From Dehalococcoidia bacterium (lineage in GTDB: Bacteria; Chloroflexota; Dehalococcoidia; SZUA-161): a stretch of DNA of 64,000 nt. Within the stretch, counting starts at the first letter, position 1, and each line of letters begins with the position of its first letter. The notes under the pieces were generated by a model. It was not told the origin of the DNA. It saw only the letters and a list, made by a program, of their open reading frames with translations, and did no database searches. Shown piece by piece: positions 17,286 to 26,378 of the stretch. The stretch is taken from positions 19,067-83,066 of the forward strand of contig JAUXAX010000005.1 in assembly GCA_030619685.1 (NCBI GenBank), in the 5' to 3' direction. Position numbers and translations under genes: made by a program.

Positions 17286-18416
17286 TTATTTTCGCTTCCG
17301 CCGCTTTATCACTGTGCCGCCAGCAGTGGTCGCTGGCCCTTCAGCCAGGCTTCCGGCAATGAACTCTGCGGTCGCCTTTCGAGCTTCCTCATCTGTGTAC
17401 TGGACTGGAGGGGATTTCATAAAGTACGCAGAGGGGCCCTCGAGAGTCCCACTCAGGCCCCTGTCCAAAGCCAGCTTGCAACACCTTATTGCGTCAATAA
17501 CCACGCCCGCCGAATTAGGACTGTCCCACACCTCCAGCTTAAGCTCCAAATTCAACGGCACATCGCCAAATGTGCGCCCTTCCATCCGAAGATGACACCA
17601 CTTCCGGTCTTCCAGCCAGGGTACATAGTCGCTGGGGCCGATATGGATATTACCTGGGCCAAGGTCATAGTCAAGCTGAGAGGTTACGGCAATTGTCTTG
17701 GATATCTTCTTCGACTCTAATCGCTCCCGTTCAAGCATATTGTAGAAATCAGTGTTGCCCCCGAAGTTCAACTGGTATGTCCTCTCCAGCTTGACTCCGC
17801 GCTCGCGGAAAAGCCTAGTGAGCACCCGATGGGTAATAGTTGCGCCCACCTGAGATTTGATATCATCACCAATGACCGGCAAACCTGCATTCTTGAAACG
17901 ATTTTGCCAGTATTTCTGGCGAGCAATGAACACTGGAACACAATTAATAAAGCTGCAGCCTGCAGCGAGGATCTGCTCCACATACCACTTGGTGGCCTCC
18001 TCACTGCCTACGGGGAGGTAACTCACTACCACATCGGTCTCTTTATCTTTGAGGATCTTAATGATTTCCGCAGTGGAGCCGGGTGCCTTGGTGATAATCT
18101 GGGAAAGGTATTTTCCCAGCCCGTCATGGGTCATACCTCTTTCCACCACCACCCCAGTGGAGGGAACGTTGCAGAACTCGATGGTATTGTTTGGCGGGGC
18201 TGATATGGCCTCAGATAGATCCTTGCCCACCTTATTGCGATCTATGTCGAAGGCAGCTACAAAGTCGATATCTCCTACATGATAGCCACCCAGATTGACA
18301 TGCATCAGCCCTGGAACGAAGTCATCCCCAGAAGCGTTCCGATAGTAATATACCCCTTGAACTAATGATGAGGCACAATTTCCAACTCCAATTATAGCCA
18401 CATTTATCTTGCCCAA
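17286..18416 (-). CDS. ino1: myo-inositol-1-phosphate synthase
   Basis: A 376-residue NAD-dependent enzyme converting glucose-6-phosphate to inositol-1-phosphate (1L-myo-inositol 1-phosphate). The Rossmann motif [15 protein letters not shown] at the N-terminus and later blocks [40 protein letters not shown] and [12 protein letters not shown] are those of the prokaryotic (COG1260) family. The start is TTG with AAAGGAG nine bases upstream. The gene heads the inositol-lipid cluster, although the intervening repeat may separate transcripts. It is divergent from the PHP phosphatase gene. Confidence 0.95.
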   Translation of the reverse strand: MGKINVAIIGVGNCASSLVQGVYYYRNASGDDFVPGLMHVNLGGYHVGDIDFVAAFDIDRNKVGKDLSEAISAPPNNTIEFCNVPSTGVVVERGMTHDGLGKYLSQIITKAPGSTAEIIKILKDKETDVVVSYLPVGSEEATKWYVEQILAAGCSFINCVPVFIARQKYWQNRFKNAGLPVIGDDIKSQVGATITHRVLTRLFRERGVKLERTYQLNFGGNTDFYNMLERERLESKKISKTIAVTSQLDYDLGPGNIHIGPSDYVPWLEDRKWCHLRMEGRTFGDVPLNLELKLEVWDSPNSAGVVIDAIRCCKLALDRGLSGTLEGPSAYFMKSPPVQYTDEEARKATAEFIAGSLAEGPATTAGGTVIKRRKRK

Positions 18417-18455
18417 GTTCTAGCGCTCCTTTCCTCTGGCAGTAGGAAGGCAGAC

Positions 18456-18484
18456 TTGCCTAAGAGAGAACCTTATGCTATTCT
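18456..18484 (+). promoter_or_regulatory. promoter of the PHP phosphatase gene
   Basis: TTGCCT and TATTCT are separated by 17 bases. Transcription would begin only about 7 bases before the ATG at 18498, so the mRNA would be nearly leaderless. The upstream in-frame start at 18456 falls inside the promoter and is rejected. Confidence 0.6.
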
Positions 18485-18497
18485 CGATGCCGCAAAG

Positions 18498-19160
18498 ATG
18501 CTTTATGATTTCCATACACACACATGTATAAGCGATGGCGCCCTATCACCACTAGAACTGGTGAGAAGGGCGCTCATCAATGGTTACCATGCTATTGCGA
18601 TAACTGACCATGTCGGTATCGGATACCTACAAAGGCTGATCACCGAGATCACCGCGGATTGCGCCCTGGCCCAAAAGCACTGGAGAATCACCGCCATCCC
18701 TGGAGTTGAACTCACCCATCTACCCGCAGCAGCGATCGCCGAAACCGCAAAGGCAGCCAAGGAAATGGGTGCTAGTCTTGTGGTGGTTCATGGTGAAACC
18801 ACCGCCGAGCCCGTTGAGCCAGGCACCAACTTGGCCGCGGCAAGTTGCCCACACGTCGATATCTTGGCACATCCAGGATTAATAACTCTCGAAGAAGCAA
18901 AACTTGCAACTGCCAACGACATCTACCTTGAAATCACCGCGAGAAACCAACACTCTTCAACTAACAAACACATTGCCCAAATTGCTCGCCTAGCCGGAGC
19001 AAAGCTCCTTGTCAACTCAGATGCACACAGCGAACTCGACCTACTCACTCCCGAGCTAGCCTATTCTATTGCCAAAAGCGCCGCGCTTACCAACAGTGAA
19101 ATTGCAGATGCACTCCAACACAACTCACTCGCCCTTATCAACAAGCTGCTCCCAGAGTGA
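18498..19160 (+). CDS. PHP domain phosphoesterase (histidinol-phosphatase-like)
   Basis: A 220-residue PHP-domain hydrolase. The metal-binding motifs are DFHTHTCISDG at the N-terminus, ITDHV, GVELTH, VVVHGE, DILAHPG and VNSDAHS near the C-terminus, covering the four PHP motifs that bind three metal ions. The family includes HisK-type histidinol phosphatases and small phosphoesterases; no his genes are nearby, so the substrate is uncertain. The ATG is chosen from the promoter position and because the PHP motif normally begins within a few residues of the start. Confidence 0.8.
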   Translation: MLYDFHTHTCISDGALSPLELVRRALINGYHAIAITDHVGIGYLQRLITEITADCALAQKHWRITAIPGVELTHLPAAAIAETAKAAKEMGASLVVVHGETTAEPVEPGTNLAAASCPHVDILAHPGLITLEEAKLATANDIYLEITARNQHSSTNKHIAQIARLAGAKLLVNSDAHSELDLLTPELAYSIAKSAALTNSEIADALQHNSLALINKLLPE

Positions 19161-19188
19161 GCTGTATCGGAATCCCATAACTCAACAC

Positions 19189-19329
19189 CTAGCCCCTTCC
19201 GATTCTAAATACCGTTGTCCCGCATCTACCGCACCTGCCTTTTGTCGCGGGCTTACCATTCTTAAGTGTAACTTGGGCCGGGCTCTGAATATCAACCTTT
19301 TTTCTGCATTTAAAGCAATACGCCTGCAC
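19189..19329 (-). CDS. DUF5679-like zinc-ribbon microprotein
   Basis: A 46-residue protein too short for most gene finders. It reads VQAYCFKCRKKVDI, then LKNGKPATKGRCGRCG and TTVFRIGR. Two CxxC pairs (Cys5/Cys8 and Cys33/Cys36) form a zinc ribbon, and the NGKPATKG linker is typical of the DUF5679 family. The GTG start has GGGGGTGA about five bases upstream. Function is unknown. It is convergent with the PHP gene and precedes truB on the same strand, lying downstream of it. Confidence 0.75.
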   Translation of the reverse strand: MQAYCFKCRKKVDIQSPAQVTLKNGKPATKGRCGRCGTTVFRIGRG

Positions 19330-19383
19330 TGTCTCACCCCCTTTCTAGTCGGTAAAGACTATACACATGTAAAATGCCAAATG

Positions 19384-20292
19384 TCAAGCTTTGCCAGTCC
19401 TTTTTGCGAAAACCTTCCTTGGCCGCCAGCAACCTCGAACCTCATCATAGCGCAGAATAGCGACAAAGCGCCGATCATGGGAATAAGCCCGACACAGCCC
19501 TTCAGAGGGCCAGTCTTCCTGTGCCAGCTCTAGGGGACGCCCGTTAACTATCGCACGCTCGTCGTCATCACCGACGGTCACGGCTGGCAAATGAAGGACA
19601 GCTACATCGATGGGGTAGAGTAGCTTGGCCCACCGGCCTTCTCTGAAAGCATCCTCAATCTGCGAGATAGTGACTGCATCACTTATAGAGAAAGGCCCGC
19701 TGCTAAGGCGGACCAAGTGTCTGAGATGGGCACCGCAACCCAGCTTTCCCCCCAAGTCATGGGCCAGTGAGCGGATATAAGCCCCCTTGCTGCATTCCAC
19801 CTCCAAAGTGAGCAAAGGAGGCTGCCATTCTAATATCTGAATACGAGAGAACTCGACCTTCCTGGCTGTTCTCGGCAGTTCGATGCCGGCTCGAGCCCAC
19901 CGGTAGAGAGGTACCCCCCGATGTTTGACTGCGCTGTACATCGGTGGGATCTGCTCCACAAGCCCGCTGAAAGACGCTGCGGCAGCCTCGACCTCTCCCT
20001 GGGTTAGTGCCGAGGCATCGCTCCTTCCAGTAACCTTGCCAGTAGCATCATACGTATCCGTAGATATGCCCAGCTCAATCTCAGCGCGATAAGTCTTCCC
20101 GGCCTCAGCCAAGAACTCAACCAACCTTGTCCCTTGCCCAAGGCAAATCGGCAGCACACCCGTGGCTTCAGGGTCCAGGGTCCCCCCATGCCCTACCCTC
20201 CGCTCTCCACTCAACCTCCTCACAGCAGCGACAACGTCAAAAGAGGTTGCGCCTCTGGGCTTGTCCAGGTTTAGGATGCCGTCAATAGCCAC
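19384..20292 (-). CDS. truB: tRNA pseudouridine(55) synthase
   Basis: TruB isomerises U55 in the T-loop of nearly all tRNAs. The 302-residue protein has the N-terminal GILNLDKPRGATSFDVV, the catalytic-Asp motif GHGGTLDPEATGVLP and the later KTYRAEIELG and CSKGAYIRSLAHDLG blocks. The GTG start is two bases after the rbfA stop. It is the last gene of the nusA operon, the common position in bacteria. The C-terminal region (about 80 residues after the catalytic domain) fits a PUA-like extension. Confidence 0.95.
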   Translation of the reverse strand: MAIDGILNLDKPRGATSFDVVAAVRRLSGERRVGHGGTLDPEATGVLPICLGQGTRLVEFLAEAGKTYRAEIELGISTDTYDATGKVTGRSDASALTQGEVEAAAASFSGLVEQIPPMYSAVKHRGVPLYRWARAGIELPRTARKVEFSRIQILEWQPPLLTLEVECSKGAYIRSLAHDLGGKLGCGAHLRHLVRLSSGPFSISDAVTISQIEDAFREGRWAKLLYPIDVAVLHLPAVTVGDDDERAIVNGRPLELAQEDWPSEGLCRAYSHDRRFVAILRYDEVRGCWRPRKVFAKRTGKA

Positions 20293-20294
20293 CT

Positions 20295-20663
20295 CTAGTC
20301 TGCTTCACCAAGACTGTCACCAGGAGCCACCTCATTGATCAATCCAAGAAGGTGACTCCCCCGCTCGATAGACTCATCCCGTTGGAAGTCTAGCTGTGGA
20401 ATATGGCGCAACGAAAGACGCTCGCCCAAGCCACGACGCAGAAACCCAGCGGCTGCAGCGAGCCCTTCTTCTACCTGCCTCTTCTCCTCCTCGGAGCCCA
20501 TAACGCTGACAAAAACCTTGGCATGCCGGAGGTCAGGGGATGTATCTACCTCGGTTACACTCAACAAACCGCCAAGCCTGGGATCCCTGATCTCACGCAT
20601 AAGTAGATCACTTATCTCCTTGCGTATAAGGTCATTGACCCTGGCTATGCGTCGAGTACTCAT
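20295..20663 (-). CDS. rbfA: 30S ribosome-binding factor A
   Basis: RbfA is a small KH-fold protein needed for late 16S rRNA maturation and cold adaptation. The 122-residue protein begins STRRIARVNDLIRKEISDLL and contains EIRDPRLGGLLSVTEVDTS and HAKVFVSVMGS, which are family signatures. The ATG follows a GGGGTGGG site. An in-frame start further upstream (20729) overlaps infB and adds residues without family counterpart. It is followed by truB. Confidence 0.95.
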   Translation of the reverse strand: MSTRRIARVNDLIRKEISDLLMREIRDPRLGGLLSVTEVDTSPDLRHAKVFVSVMGSEEEKRQVEEGLAAAAGFLRRGLGERLSLRHIPQLDFQRDESIERGSHLLGLINEVAPGDSLGEAD

Positions 20664-20685
20664 CCCACCCCTATCTTGACTAGGT

Positions 20686-22497
20686 TCAGTCTGCCTTCTC
20701 TCTTCTATAGGGCTCGATGATATCGCCAATTTCGAATTCCGAGAAGCCCTCGATACCTATTCCACACTCAAACCCAGCCGTTATATCCCGAACGTTTTCC
20801 TTGAAATGCTTCAGGCTCGCGATAGACGATTCATGGATAGCCTCACCATTGCGAAGAACCCTGGCCTGTGCCCCGCGGCTCACCTTCCCATCAGTCACAT
20901 ATGCACCTGCTATCTTGCCCGGCCTCACGCTGAAAACAGCCCTTACCTCGGCATGACCTTCTACGACATCCATATAGGTCGGCTCCAGCATCCCAGCGAG
21001 CGCCTTCTCGATATCCTCAACCACGTTATATATCACTTGGTAGCAACGGATATCAACGCCCTCGGAGTCAGCAAGGAGTTTGGCTCCAGGCTCTACACGT
21101 GTATTAAACCCAATGATAATCCCCTGGGAAGCAATGGCTAGCATGACATCGTTTTCGGTAATGTTACCGCTCCCTGAATGGACAATCCTCACCTTGACTT
21201 CATCGCTCTCCAGTCGCTCCAAAGAACTCCTTATAGGTTCGAGGCTCCCCTGGACATCAGTCTTCAGAATTATGTTAAGCTCCTTCACTTGCCCTGTCTG
21301 AATCCGAGCGAAGAGGTTGCTTAATCTGGGAGCCCTGGACGCGCTTACTCTTCCCCCCTCCCTTTGCCGCCGCTGTGCCTCGGCTCGCGCCTCCTTTTCG
21401 CTACGGACCACCGCGAGGGAGTCCCCTGCCTGTGGGACGCTGCTCAAACCTAGAACCTCGACAGGCATGGATGGCTCGGCTTTCTTTACCCGTTTGCCTT
21501 TGTCATCAAACATGGCTTTTATCTTGCCCGAAGTCTCACCGACTACCACGTTATCGCCGATGTTGAGTGTGCCTGTTTGCACTAAGACCGTAGCTAAAGA
21601 ACCTTTGCTACTATCCAAGCCTGCTTCAACGACCGCCCCAAAGGCTGGCCGTGTAGGATCAGCCTTGAGCTCTTGGATTTCAGCCACGATAAGCAGGTTT
21701 TCCAGAAGGTCAGAGATACCGTCCCCCAGTTTGGCTGAGACCGAGACACAGACAACATCCCCACCCCACTCCTCAATGAGTAGGCTGTTATCAGCGAGTT
21801 GCTGCTTGACTCGATCCGGGTTAGCATCTTGCTTATCGATCTTGTTAATTGCCACCACGATGGGCACCCCTGCGGCCCGGGCATGGTCAATAGCCTCCAG
21901 CGTCTGCGGCATCACCCCATCATCAGCAGCAACAACCAGAATCGCAATGTCGGTGACCTTTGCCCCTCGAGCCCGCATCGCGGTAAAGGCCTCATGCCCA
22001 GGAGTGTCCAGGAAGGTGATCTTCTGATCGTGGATTTCCACTTGGTAGGCACCTATGTGCTGAGTGATTTTCCCGGCTTCGGTGTCGACGACGTTGGTCT
22101 GCCGGATGGCATCCAGGAGTTTGGTTTTGCCATGGTCAACATGTCCCATAATGGTCACTACTGGAGGACGTGGTTGCTGAGCTGCACTATCCTCCCCTGT
22201 AAAGCGATACTTTTCAACTGTCTCTCCAGGAGCTTCCGGCTCCTCCTTGGCCTCATAGCCGAGGTCAGCTGCGACAATCGCCGCGCTGTCGAAGTCGATG
22301 GCCTGATTGATGCTGGCCATAATACCGCCACGCATCAGACATTTGATCACCTCAATGGCACTGACTCCCAAAGTATCCGCCAGTTGCTTTACCGTCAGCG
22401 CGCGAGGGATAACAACCTCTGTTTTGGCCCCTGACCTACTGGCAACCTGGCCTTCGGCCATCACAACATCCTCATCTCTCCCAACTTTTCGCTTCAT
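20686..22497 (-). CDS. infB: translation initiation factor IF-2
   Basis: IF-2 is the GTPase that brings initiator tRNA to the 30S subunit. The 603-residue protein has a short N-terminal IF2_N domain (VKQLADTLGVSAIEVIKCLM) and then the G domain with GHVDHGKT, DTPGHEAF and NKIDK. Domains II to IV end in the C-terminal fMet-tRNA-binding region (GFECGIGIEGFSEFEIGD). The long, variable N-terminal extension of E. coli IF2 is missing. The ATG with AAGGAG seven bases away is preferred over the upstream TTG at 22503. Confidence 0.96.
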   Translation of the reverse strand: MKRKVGRDEDVVMAEGQVASRSGAKTEVVIPRALTVKQLADTLGVSAIEVIKCLMRGGIMASINQAIDFDSAAIVAADLGYEAKEEPEAPGETVEKYRFTGEDSAAQQPRPPVVTIMGHVDHGKTKLLDAIRQTNVVDTEAGKITQHIGAYQVEIHDQKITFLDTPGHEAFTAMRARGAKVTDIAILVVAADDGVMPQTLEAIDHARAAGVPIVVAINKIDKQDANPDRVKQQLADNSLLIEEWGGDVVCVSVSAKLGDGISDLLENLLIVAEIQELKADPTRPAFGAVVEAGLDSSKGSLATVLVQTGTLNIGDNVVVGETSGKIKAMFDDKGKRVKKAEPSMPVEVLGLSSVPQAGDSLAVVRSEKEARAEAQRRQREGGRVSASRAPRLSNLFARIQTGQVKELNIILKTDVQGSLEPIRSSLERLESDEVKVRIVHSGSGNITENDVMLAIASQGIIIGFNTRVEPGAKLLADSEGVDIRCYQVIYNVVEDIEKALAGMLEPTYMDVVEGHAEVRAVFSVRPGKIAGAYVTDGKVSRGAQARVLRNGEAIHESSIASLKHFKENVRDITAGFECGIGIEGFSEFEIGDIIEPYRREKAD

Positions 22498-22521
22498 CCA
22501 CAAGCTCCTTCACCGCCAAGC

Positions 22522-22836
22522 TCAGGGCAATATCTCCTTCTCCCCAACGAGTTTAGGCATGGCCTTGCTGTACGCGATAAGCTCGGCATGCTGCCCCGAC
22601 ACAATCTCAGACTTCAGCGCGTATTGAAGCCTTTTCCTCTTTAATCCTATCTCCCAGCATTCCTGACGCCTACAGAGATATGCGCCTCGCCCCGCCTTCT
22701 TCCCCCTAGGGTCTATCTCCAGACCACCCTGCGGTGTCCGTACAATCCTCACCAGCTCCCATTTCGGTCTTTTCCCCCTGCAAGCGATGCAAGTGCGCTC
22801 TGGTACATGTTTGGGACGCTCTTGAGACCTTGTCAT
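22522..22836 (-). CDS. ylxR: YlxR family RNA-binding protein
   Basis: A 104-residue protein with the YlxR core RTCIACRGKRPKWELVRIVR, followed by DPRGKKAGRGAYLCRR. Its place between nusA and infB is the universal one. YlxR proteins are basic, probably bind RNA and have been linked to RNase P regulation in some Firmicutes. The start ATG abuts the nusA stop (one base apart), implying coupled translation. Confidence 0.92.
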   Translation of the reverse strand: MTRSQERPKHVPERTCIACRGKRPKWELVRIVRTPQGGLEIDPRGKKAGRGAYLCRRQECWEIGLKRKRLQYALKSEIVSGQHAELIAYSKAMPKLVGEKEILP

Positions 22837-24525
22837 CTACTGACTTTCACTCTCCCCCGAAAGATCCTCGTACGCATCATCCACGACCAATGTGCTGGTC
22901 TTTCGGCCCCTCCGGTCCTTACTATCCTCCAACTTCTCCTCCCTGGAAGGCTTCTTCTTCCTACCCTTCTTTTTGCTCTCAACCCCAACGGCCCTGGCAC
23001 CGAAGATATCCTCGGCAAACCGAATTTGAGGCTTCTCAGAAGGCTTTACCTCCTCGGGAGTTGGTTCATAGGGAACCAATACCTCTTCCTCCACTTCCCC
23101 TGCCGGCTCCAATACCTCCTCGGAGATTGTCTCAACTTCACCCCAAGGTGATTCTACCTCCTCCGTCGGTGTAGGACGCAGGTCAAGCGCTCCGAGTCGC
23201 TCCCTCACCTCGTTCAGCGACTTCTGGCCGAAGCCCCTCAGCCCAAGTAAATCTTTATCGCTCTTCTCCAGAAGCTCTCCAACCTTGGTTACGCCGCTTC
23301 CAAGCAGCAAGTTAAAGGTGCGCACTGAAAGGCCAAGTTGTTCCAGCGGGACCTTGTATTGCTCCCGAGGGATAGCAAGAATAAGTGGCTTCTCTACCCC
23401 CTCTTCCACTCCCTCCCCAGTCAAAACAGCCTCCACTGGCTCCTTCCCCGGCACTGCAGGCTTCTCTTCTCCTGCGGCTACCCTCTCCGCCTCAGCAGCG
23501 GTGGTGCTCTTTATATCAATTCTCCAGCCAGTGAGCCGTGCGGCGAGTCTGGCGTTCTGTCCCTCCTTCCCGATTGCCAGGGAGAGTTGGCCGTTAGGCA
23601 CAACAACCACTGCGGTATTCTCTGCTTCATTGACATCTACGCTAACCACCTGAGCAGGGCTCAGCGCATTGGCAATAAAGACCTTAGGGACAGCATCCCA
23701 CTGGATAACATCTATCCGCTCGCCATTAAGCTCATTAACTACGTTCTGGATCCTGACACCTCGCAGCCCAACGCAGGAGCCTACAGGGTCCAGTCCCTCT
23801 TGCTTTGCTGCGACCGCTACCTTACTGCGATAGCCAGCTTCCCGGGCAATGGCCTTAAGCTCCACGTTCCCGTTATAAATCTCAGGGACTTCCAACTCGA
23901 ACAGGCGGCGTACCAGATTCGGGTGCGAGCGTGACACTATGAGACGTGGCCCTCTATTTGTTCGATTTACCTCCAGCAGGTACAGTCTAAGCCTTTGTCC
24001 CACGCGGTAACGCTCATTCCGCACCTGCTCACCTCCAGGAAGCATACCCTCAGCTTTGCCCAGGTCGATGACAACCTGCCTAGGCTCTATCCGGTGTACC
24101 ACCCCGCTGACGACATCTCCTTCTCGATCGATATACTCCCCGAAGATAAACTCGCGCTCAGCTTCCCGGAGACGTTGCAGCACTACCTGCTTAGCAGTTT
24201 GCGCCACGATTCGCCCAGCATGGAAAGAGGTGGTCTCGAAGGAAATTGTTTCGTCCAGTTGGGCATCCTTTCTTAGCTTTCGAGCCTCGGCCAGCGATAT
24301 CTCCTGGTAAGGGTCTGTCGGCTCCTCCACCACGATCTTAGCAGTATAGACCTTAACATCACCACTAACGGGGTGGATCTTCACCGAGATGTTTTGGCGC
24401 GCCCCGATCTCGTCCTTCTTGAAAGCAGTGACCAGTGCCGCCTCAACCGCTGCAAACACCACTTCCTTAGGCAGGTTCCTCTCTGCAGCTAACTGGGTAA
24501 TGGCAAGTAGAAAATCGGTTTTCAT
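22837..24525 (-). CDS. nusA: transcription termination/antitermination factor NusA with extended C-terminus
   Basis: NusA binds RNA polymerase and modulates pausing, termination and antitermination. The 562-residue protein has an N-terminal RNAP-binding domain, an S1 domain (about 135-200) and two KH domains, including [20 protein letters not shown] and [16 protein letters not shown]. After a linker, residues about 395-450 ([34 protein letters not shown]) closely resemble the alpha-CTD of RNA polymerase. A roughly 113-residue acidic then Lys/Arg-rich tail follows. Firmicutes NusA usually stops after the KH domains. AAAAGGAGG precedes the ATG. rimP, the usual upstream gene, is absent. Confidence 0.95.
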   Translation of the reverse strand: MKTDFLLAITQLAAERNLPKEVVFAAVEAALVTAFKKDEIGARQNISVKIHPVSGDVKVYTAKIVVEEPTDPYQEISLAEARKLRKDAQLDETISFETTSFHAGRIVAQTAKQVVLQRLREAEREFIFGEYIDREGDVVSGVVHRIEPRQVVIDLGKAEGMLPGGEQVRNERYRVGQRLRLYLLEVNRTNRGPRLIVSRSHPNLVRRLFELEVPEIYNGNVELKAIAREAGYRSKVAVAAKQEGLDPVGSCVGLRGVRIQNVVNELNGERIDVIQWDAVPKVFIANALSPAQVVSVDVNEAENTAVVVVPNGQLSLAIGKEGQNARLAARLTGWRIDIKSTTAAEAERVAAGEEKPAVPGKEPVEAVLTGEGVEEGVEKPLILAIPREQYKVPLEQLGLSVRTFNLLLGSGVTKVGELLEKSDKDLLGLRGFGQKSLNEVRERLGALDLRPTPTEEVESPWGEVETISEEVLEPAGEVEEEVLVPYEPTPEEVKPSEKPQIRFAEDIFGARAVGVESKKKGRKKKPSREEKLEDSKDRRGRKTSTLVVDDAYEDLSGESESQ

Positions 24526-24569
24526 CTTGCCCTAACCTCCTTTTGGAGCGCTGCTTTCCCTCAGCCAAC

Positions 24570-24593
24570 AAAAAAGTGGGTAAAACCCACTTT
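24570..24593 (-). terminator. attenuator-like hairpin in the nusA leader
   Basis: On the minus strand the stem AAAGTGGG/CCCACTTT (loop TTTTA) is followed by a run of T. This is a canonical intrinsic terminator located between the nusA promoter and the nusA start codon. Because NusA itself modulates termination, a feedback attenuator is likely; that is inference. Confidence 0.75.
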
Positions 24594-24613
24594 GCTCCCG
24601 TCTCTGTAGACGC

Positions 24614-24642
24614 AGTATAGCACTTTTTGAGCTAGAATGCAA
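24614..24642 (-). promoter_or_regulatory. promoter of the nusA-infB-truB operon
   Basis: TTGCAT and TATACT are separated by 17 bases on the minus strand. The start site would be about 80 bases before the nusA ATG, with the attenuator hairpin in between. The rest of the gap up to 24810 shows no gene. Confidence 0.75.
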
Positions 24643-24810
24643 CCCCTTGTACTCGTTCGTTACCGCCAATTTTTAGACGGTCGAATTCCAGTCGGTGCAA
24701 TATCCTTTGCCTTCCTTCATCCTAGGAATGGCTTGTTTTCCTACTCCGGGATCTGGGAGCCCTCTTTTTTTCCAACTCCACCGACTGAAGTGTCACAGAA
24801 TCAGTCCACG

Positions 24811-25593
24811 CTACCTTCCTGGGAATGCTGGCGGTCGCCTTTCGATAAACGCCTTTATCCCCTCAGCCATATCCTCTGTGGTGCCATGTCCGGTCATAGC
24901 CAGCATCTCCATCTCCAGGCCAGCATCGAGACTGCTTTCCATTCCGCGATTGACCAATCTCTTAACAGTCTTTAGAGCCATCGGGCTCTTGCCCAGTAGC
25001 TTCGTTACTAGCTCGTTAGTTGCCTCCTCCAGTTTATCAGCAGGAACAACCTTGTTGATCAGCCCAAGCCTTTCTGCCTCAGCAGGAGAGATCCTATCAC
25101 CAGTATAAAGAAGCTCTTTTGCTTTCCTAATGCCAATAAGGCGAGGCAGTCTCTGGCTAGCGCCGCCGCCAGGCACTAGCCCATAATTGGCGTGCTGGTC
25201 AGAGAGCTTAGCCTCCTCAGCAGCGATTGCCAAGTCACAAACCATAACCAACTCCAGACCGCCGGCGTAGGCCATGCCGTTTATTGCCGCTATCACTGGT
25301 ACGCTCAGGTTCTCGATAGCGCTGAACACCTTGTTCCAGAGCCGGAGGAAGTAGTCCCGAGGTTTGTCGGGAGGAATAGCAGCTATGCCTGTGAGGTCAG
25401 CGCCTGTGCAGAACGCCCTCCCAGTAGCGGTAATCACCACGACCCTAACCGAAGAATCATTCTCGATATCCTCCAACGCTGCCCACATCTCCTGGAGCGT
25501 CTTGACGTCCAGAGCATTGAGCACATCGGGGCGGTTCAGGGTTATCTTAGCCACTCCCTCCTTCTTCTCAAAAACTATGTTGCCGAACTCCAT
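24811..25593 (-). CDS. enoyl-CoA hydratase/isomerase family protein
   Basis: A 260-residue crotonase-fold protein. The CoA-binding and oxyanion-hole segments FCTGADLTGIA and AYAGGLELVMVCDLAIA are present, then GLVPGGGASQRLPRLIG and TGDRISPAEAERLGLINKVV. The first catalytic Glu of the classic hydratase (in PEI/PEV-x-LG) is replaced: the aligned stretch reads DQHANYG, while the second Glu (KELLYTGD) is kept. It could therefore be an isomerase, a hydrolase-like member or a hydratase with altered mechanism. The neighbours do not reveal a pathway. Confidence 0.85.
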   Translation of the reverse strand: MEFGNIVFEKKEGVAKITLNRPDVLNALDVKTLQEMWAALEDIENDSSVRVVVITATGRAFCTGADLTGIAAIPPDKPRDYFLRLWNKVFSAIENLSVPVIAAINGMAYAGGLELVMVCDLAIAAEEAKLSDQHANYGLVPGGGASQRLPRLIGIRKAKELLYTGDRISPAEAERLGLINKVVPADKLEEATNELVTKLLGKSPMALKTVKRLVNRGMESSLDAGLEMEMLAMTGHGTTEDMAEGIKAFIERRPPAFPGR

Positions 25594-25706
25594 TGGCTAC
25601 CTCCTGCTGGGTTAAAGACGTAGACAATTCTCGCTTTGATCAGTGGTCACTATACGAACGAAACCCCATGAACAACATTGTGGTGACAGGACGCGCGGTG
25701 AGAAGG

Positions 25707-26378
25707 TCAGGGCAGGTTCTCCCCACTATTGCCCTTCAAAAGAATGGCTACTTTGCGAGCTTCGCCTTGCCCTATGCTCTGGGTGGTCACATAGGGATCA
25801 TCTCTCAGTTCCAGGTGAATAATCCTGCGTTCACCGGCAGGCATAGGCTCCAGGGTTACTGATCTACCAGTAGATCTCACCTGATCTGCCAAGCGCCGGG
25901 CCAGGAGTCGCAAAGACTCGTAACGCCGTTGCCGATACCCCTCAACATCAACGACCACTCCGACACGAGATCTAAGACGCCTGCCGACAATAAGGTTAAC
26001 CACATACTGCAGTGAAAAAAGGGTCTCACCACGTCTCCCGATGAGGATGCCTAGGTCCTCGCCCTCTACGTCCAGCGAGATGATAGCTTCATCACCACTG
26101 CCTTTTGCCTCCAGGTTAACGCTCGCAGATATCTCCACCAGAGATAGGAGAGCCTCCAAGACCTCTTTGGCCATACCTCCAACATCAACGTCCTCGGTGG
26201 ACAATAGTCCTAGCGGCGTCACCTTCACCGTGACCTCTTCTGAGCCTAGCCCAAAGAGACCACCCCTTCCCTTCTTAAGCACAACTACCTCTACCTCAGA
26301 GCGGCTCAGCCCCAGTTGAGCTAGAGCGAGATCAACGGCTTCTTCTTCGGAATTTGCGCTTATCTCGATGCTTTCCAC
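25707..26378 (-). CDS. khpB: KhpB (Jag/EloR) RNA-binding protein
   Basis: A 223-residue protein with the three expected domains. A Jag_N region at the start (ESIEISANSEEEAVDLALAQ, then GGLFGLGSEEVTV) leads to a KH domain (LGILIGRRGETLFSLQYVVN). An R3H domain (PMPAGERRIIHLELRDDPYV) lies at the C-terminus. KhpB binds many transcripts and controls cell elongation in Gram-positives. The GTG start with AAGG six bases upstream lies inside yidC, giving a 47-base overlap. The order rpmH-rnpA-yidD-yidC-khpB is the common one. Confidence 0.92.
   Translation of the reverse strand: MESIEISANSEEEAVDLALAQLGLSRSEVEVVVLKKGRGGLFGLGSEEVTVKVTPLGLLSTEDVDVGGMAKEVLEALLSLVEISASVNLEAKGSGDEAIISLDVEGEDLGILIGRRGETLFSLQYVVNLIVGRRLRSRVGVVVDVEGYRQRRYESLRLLARRLADQVRSTGRSVTLEPMPAGERRIIHLELRDDPYVTTQSIGQGEARKVAILLKGNSGENLP

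Noticed and set aside
16751..17362. 203-residue plus-strand frame opposite the PimA-like gene and through the intergenic repeat
   Set aside because: It crosses a repeat and two real genes and has no recognisable domain.
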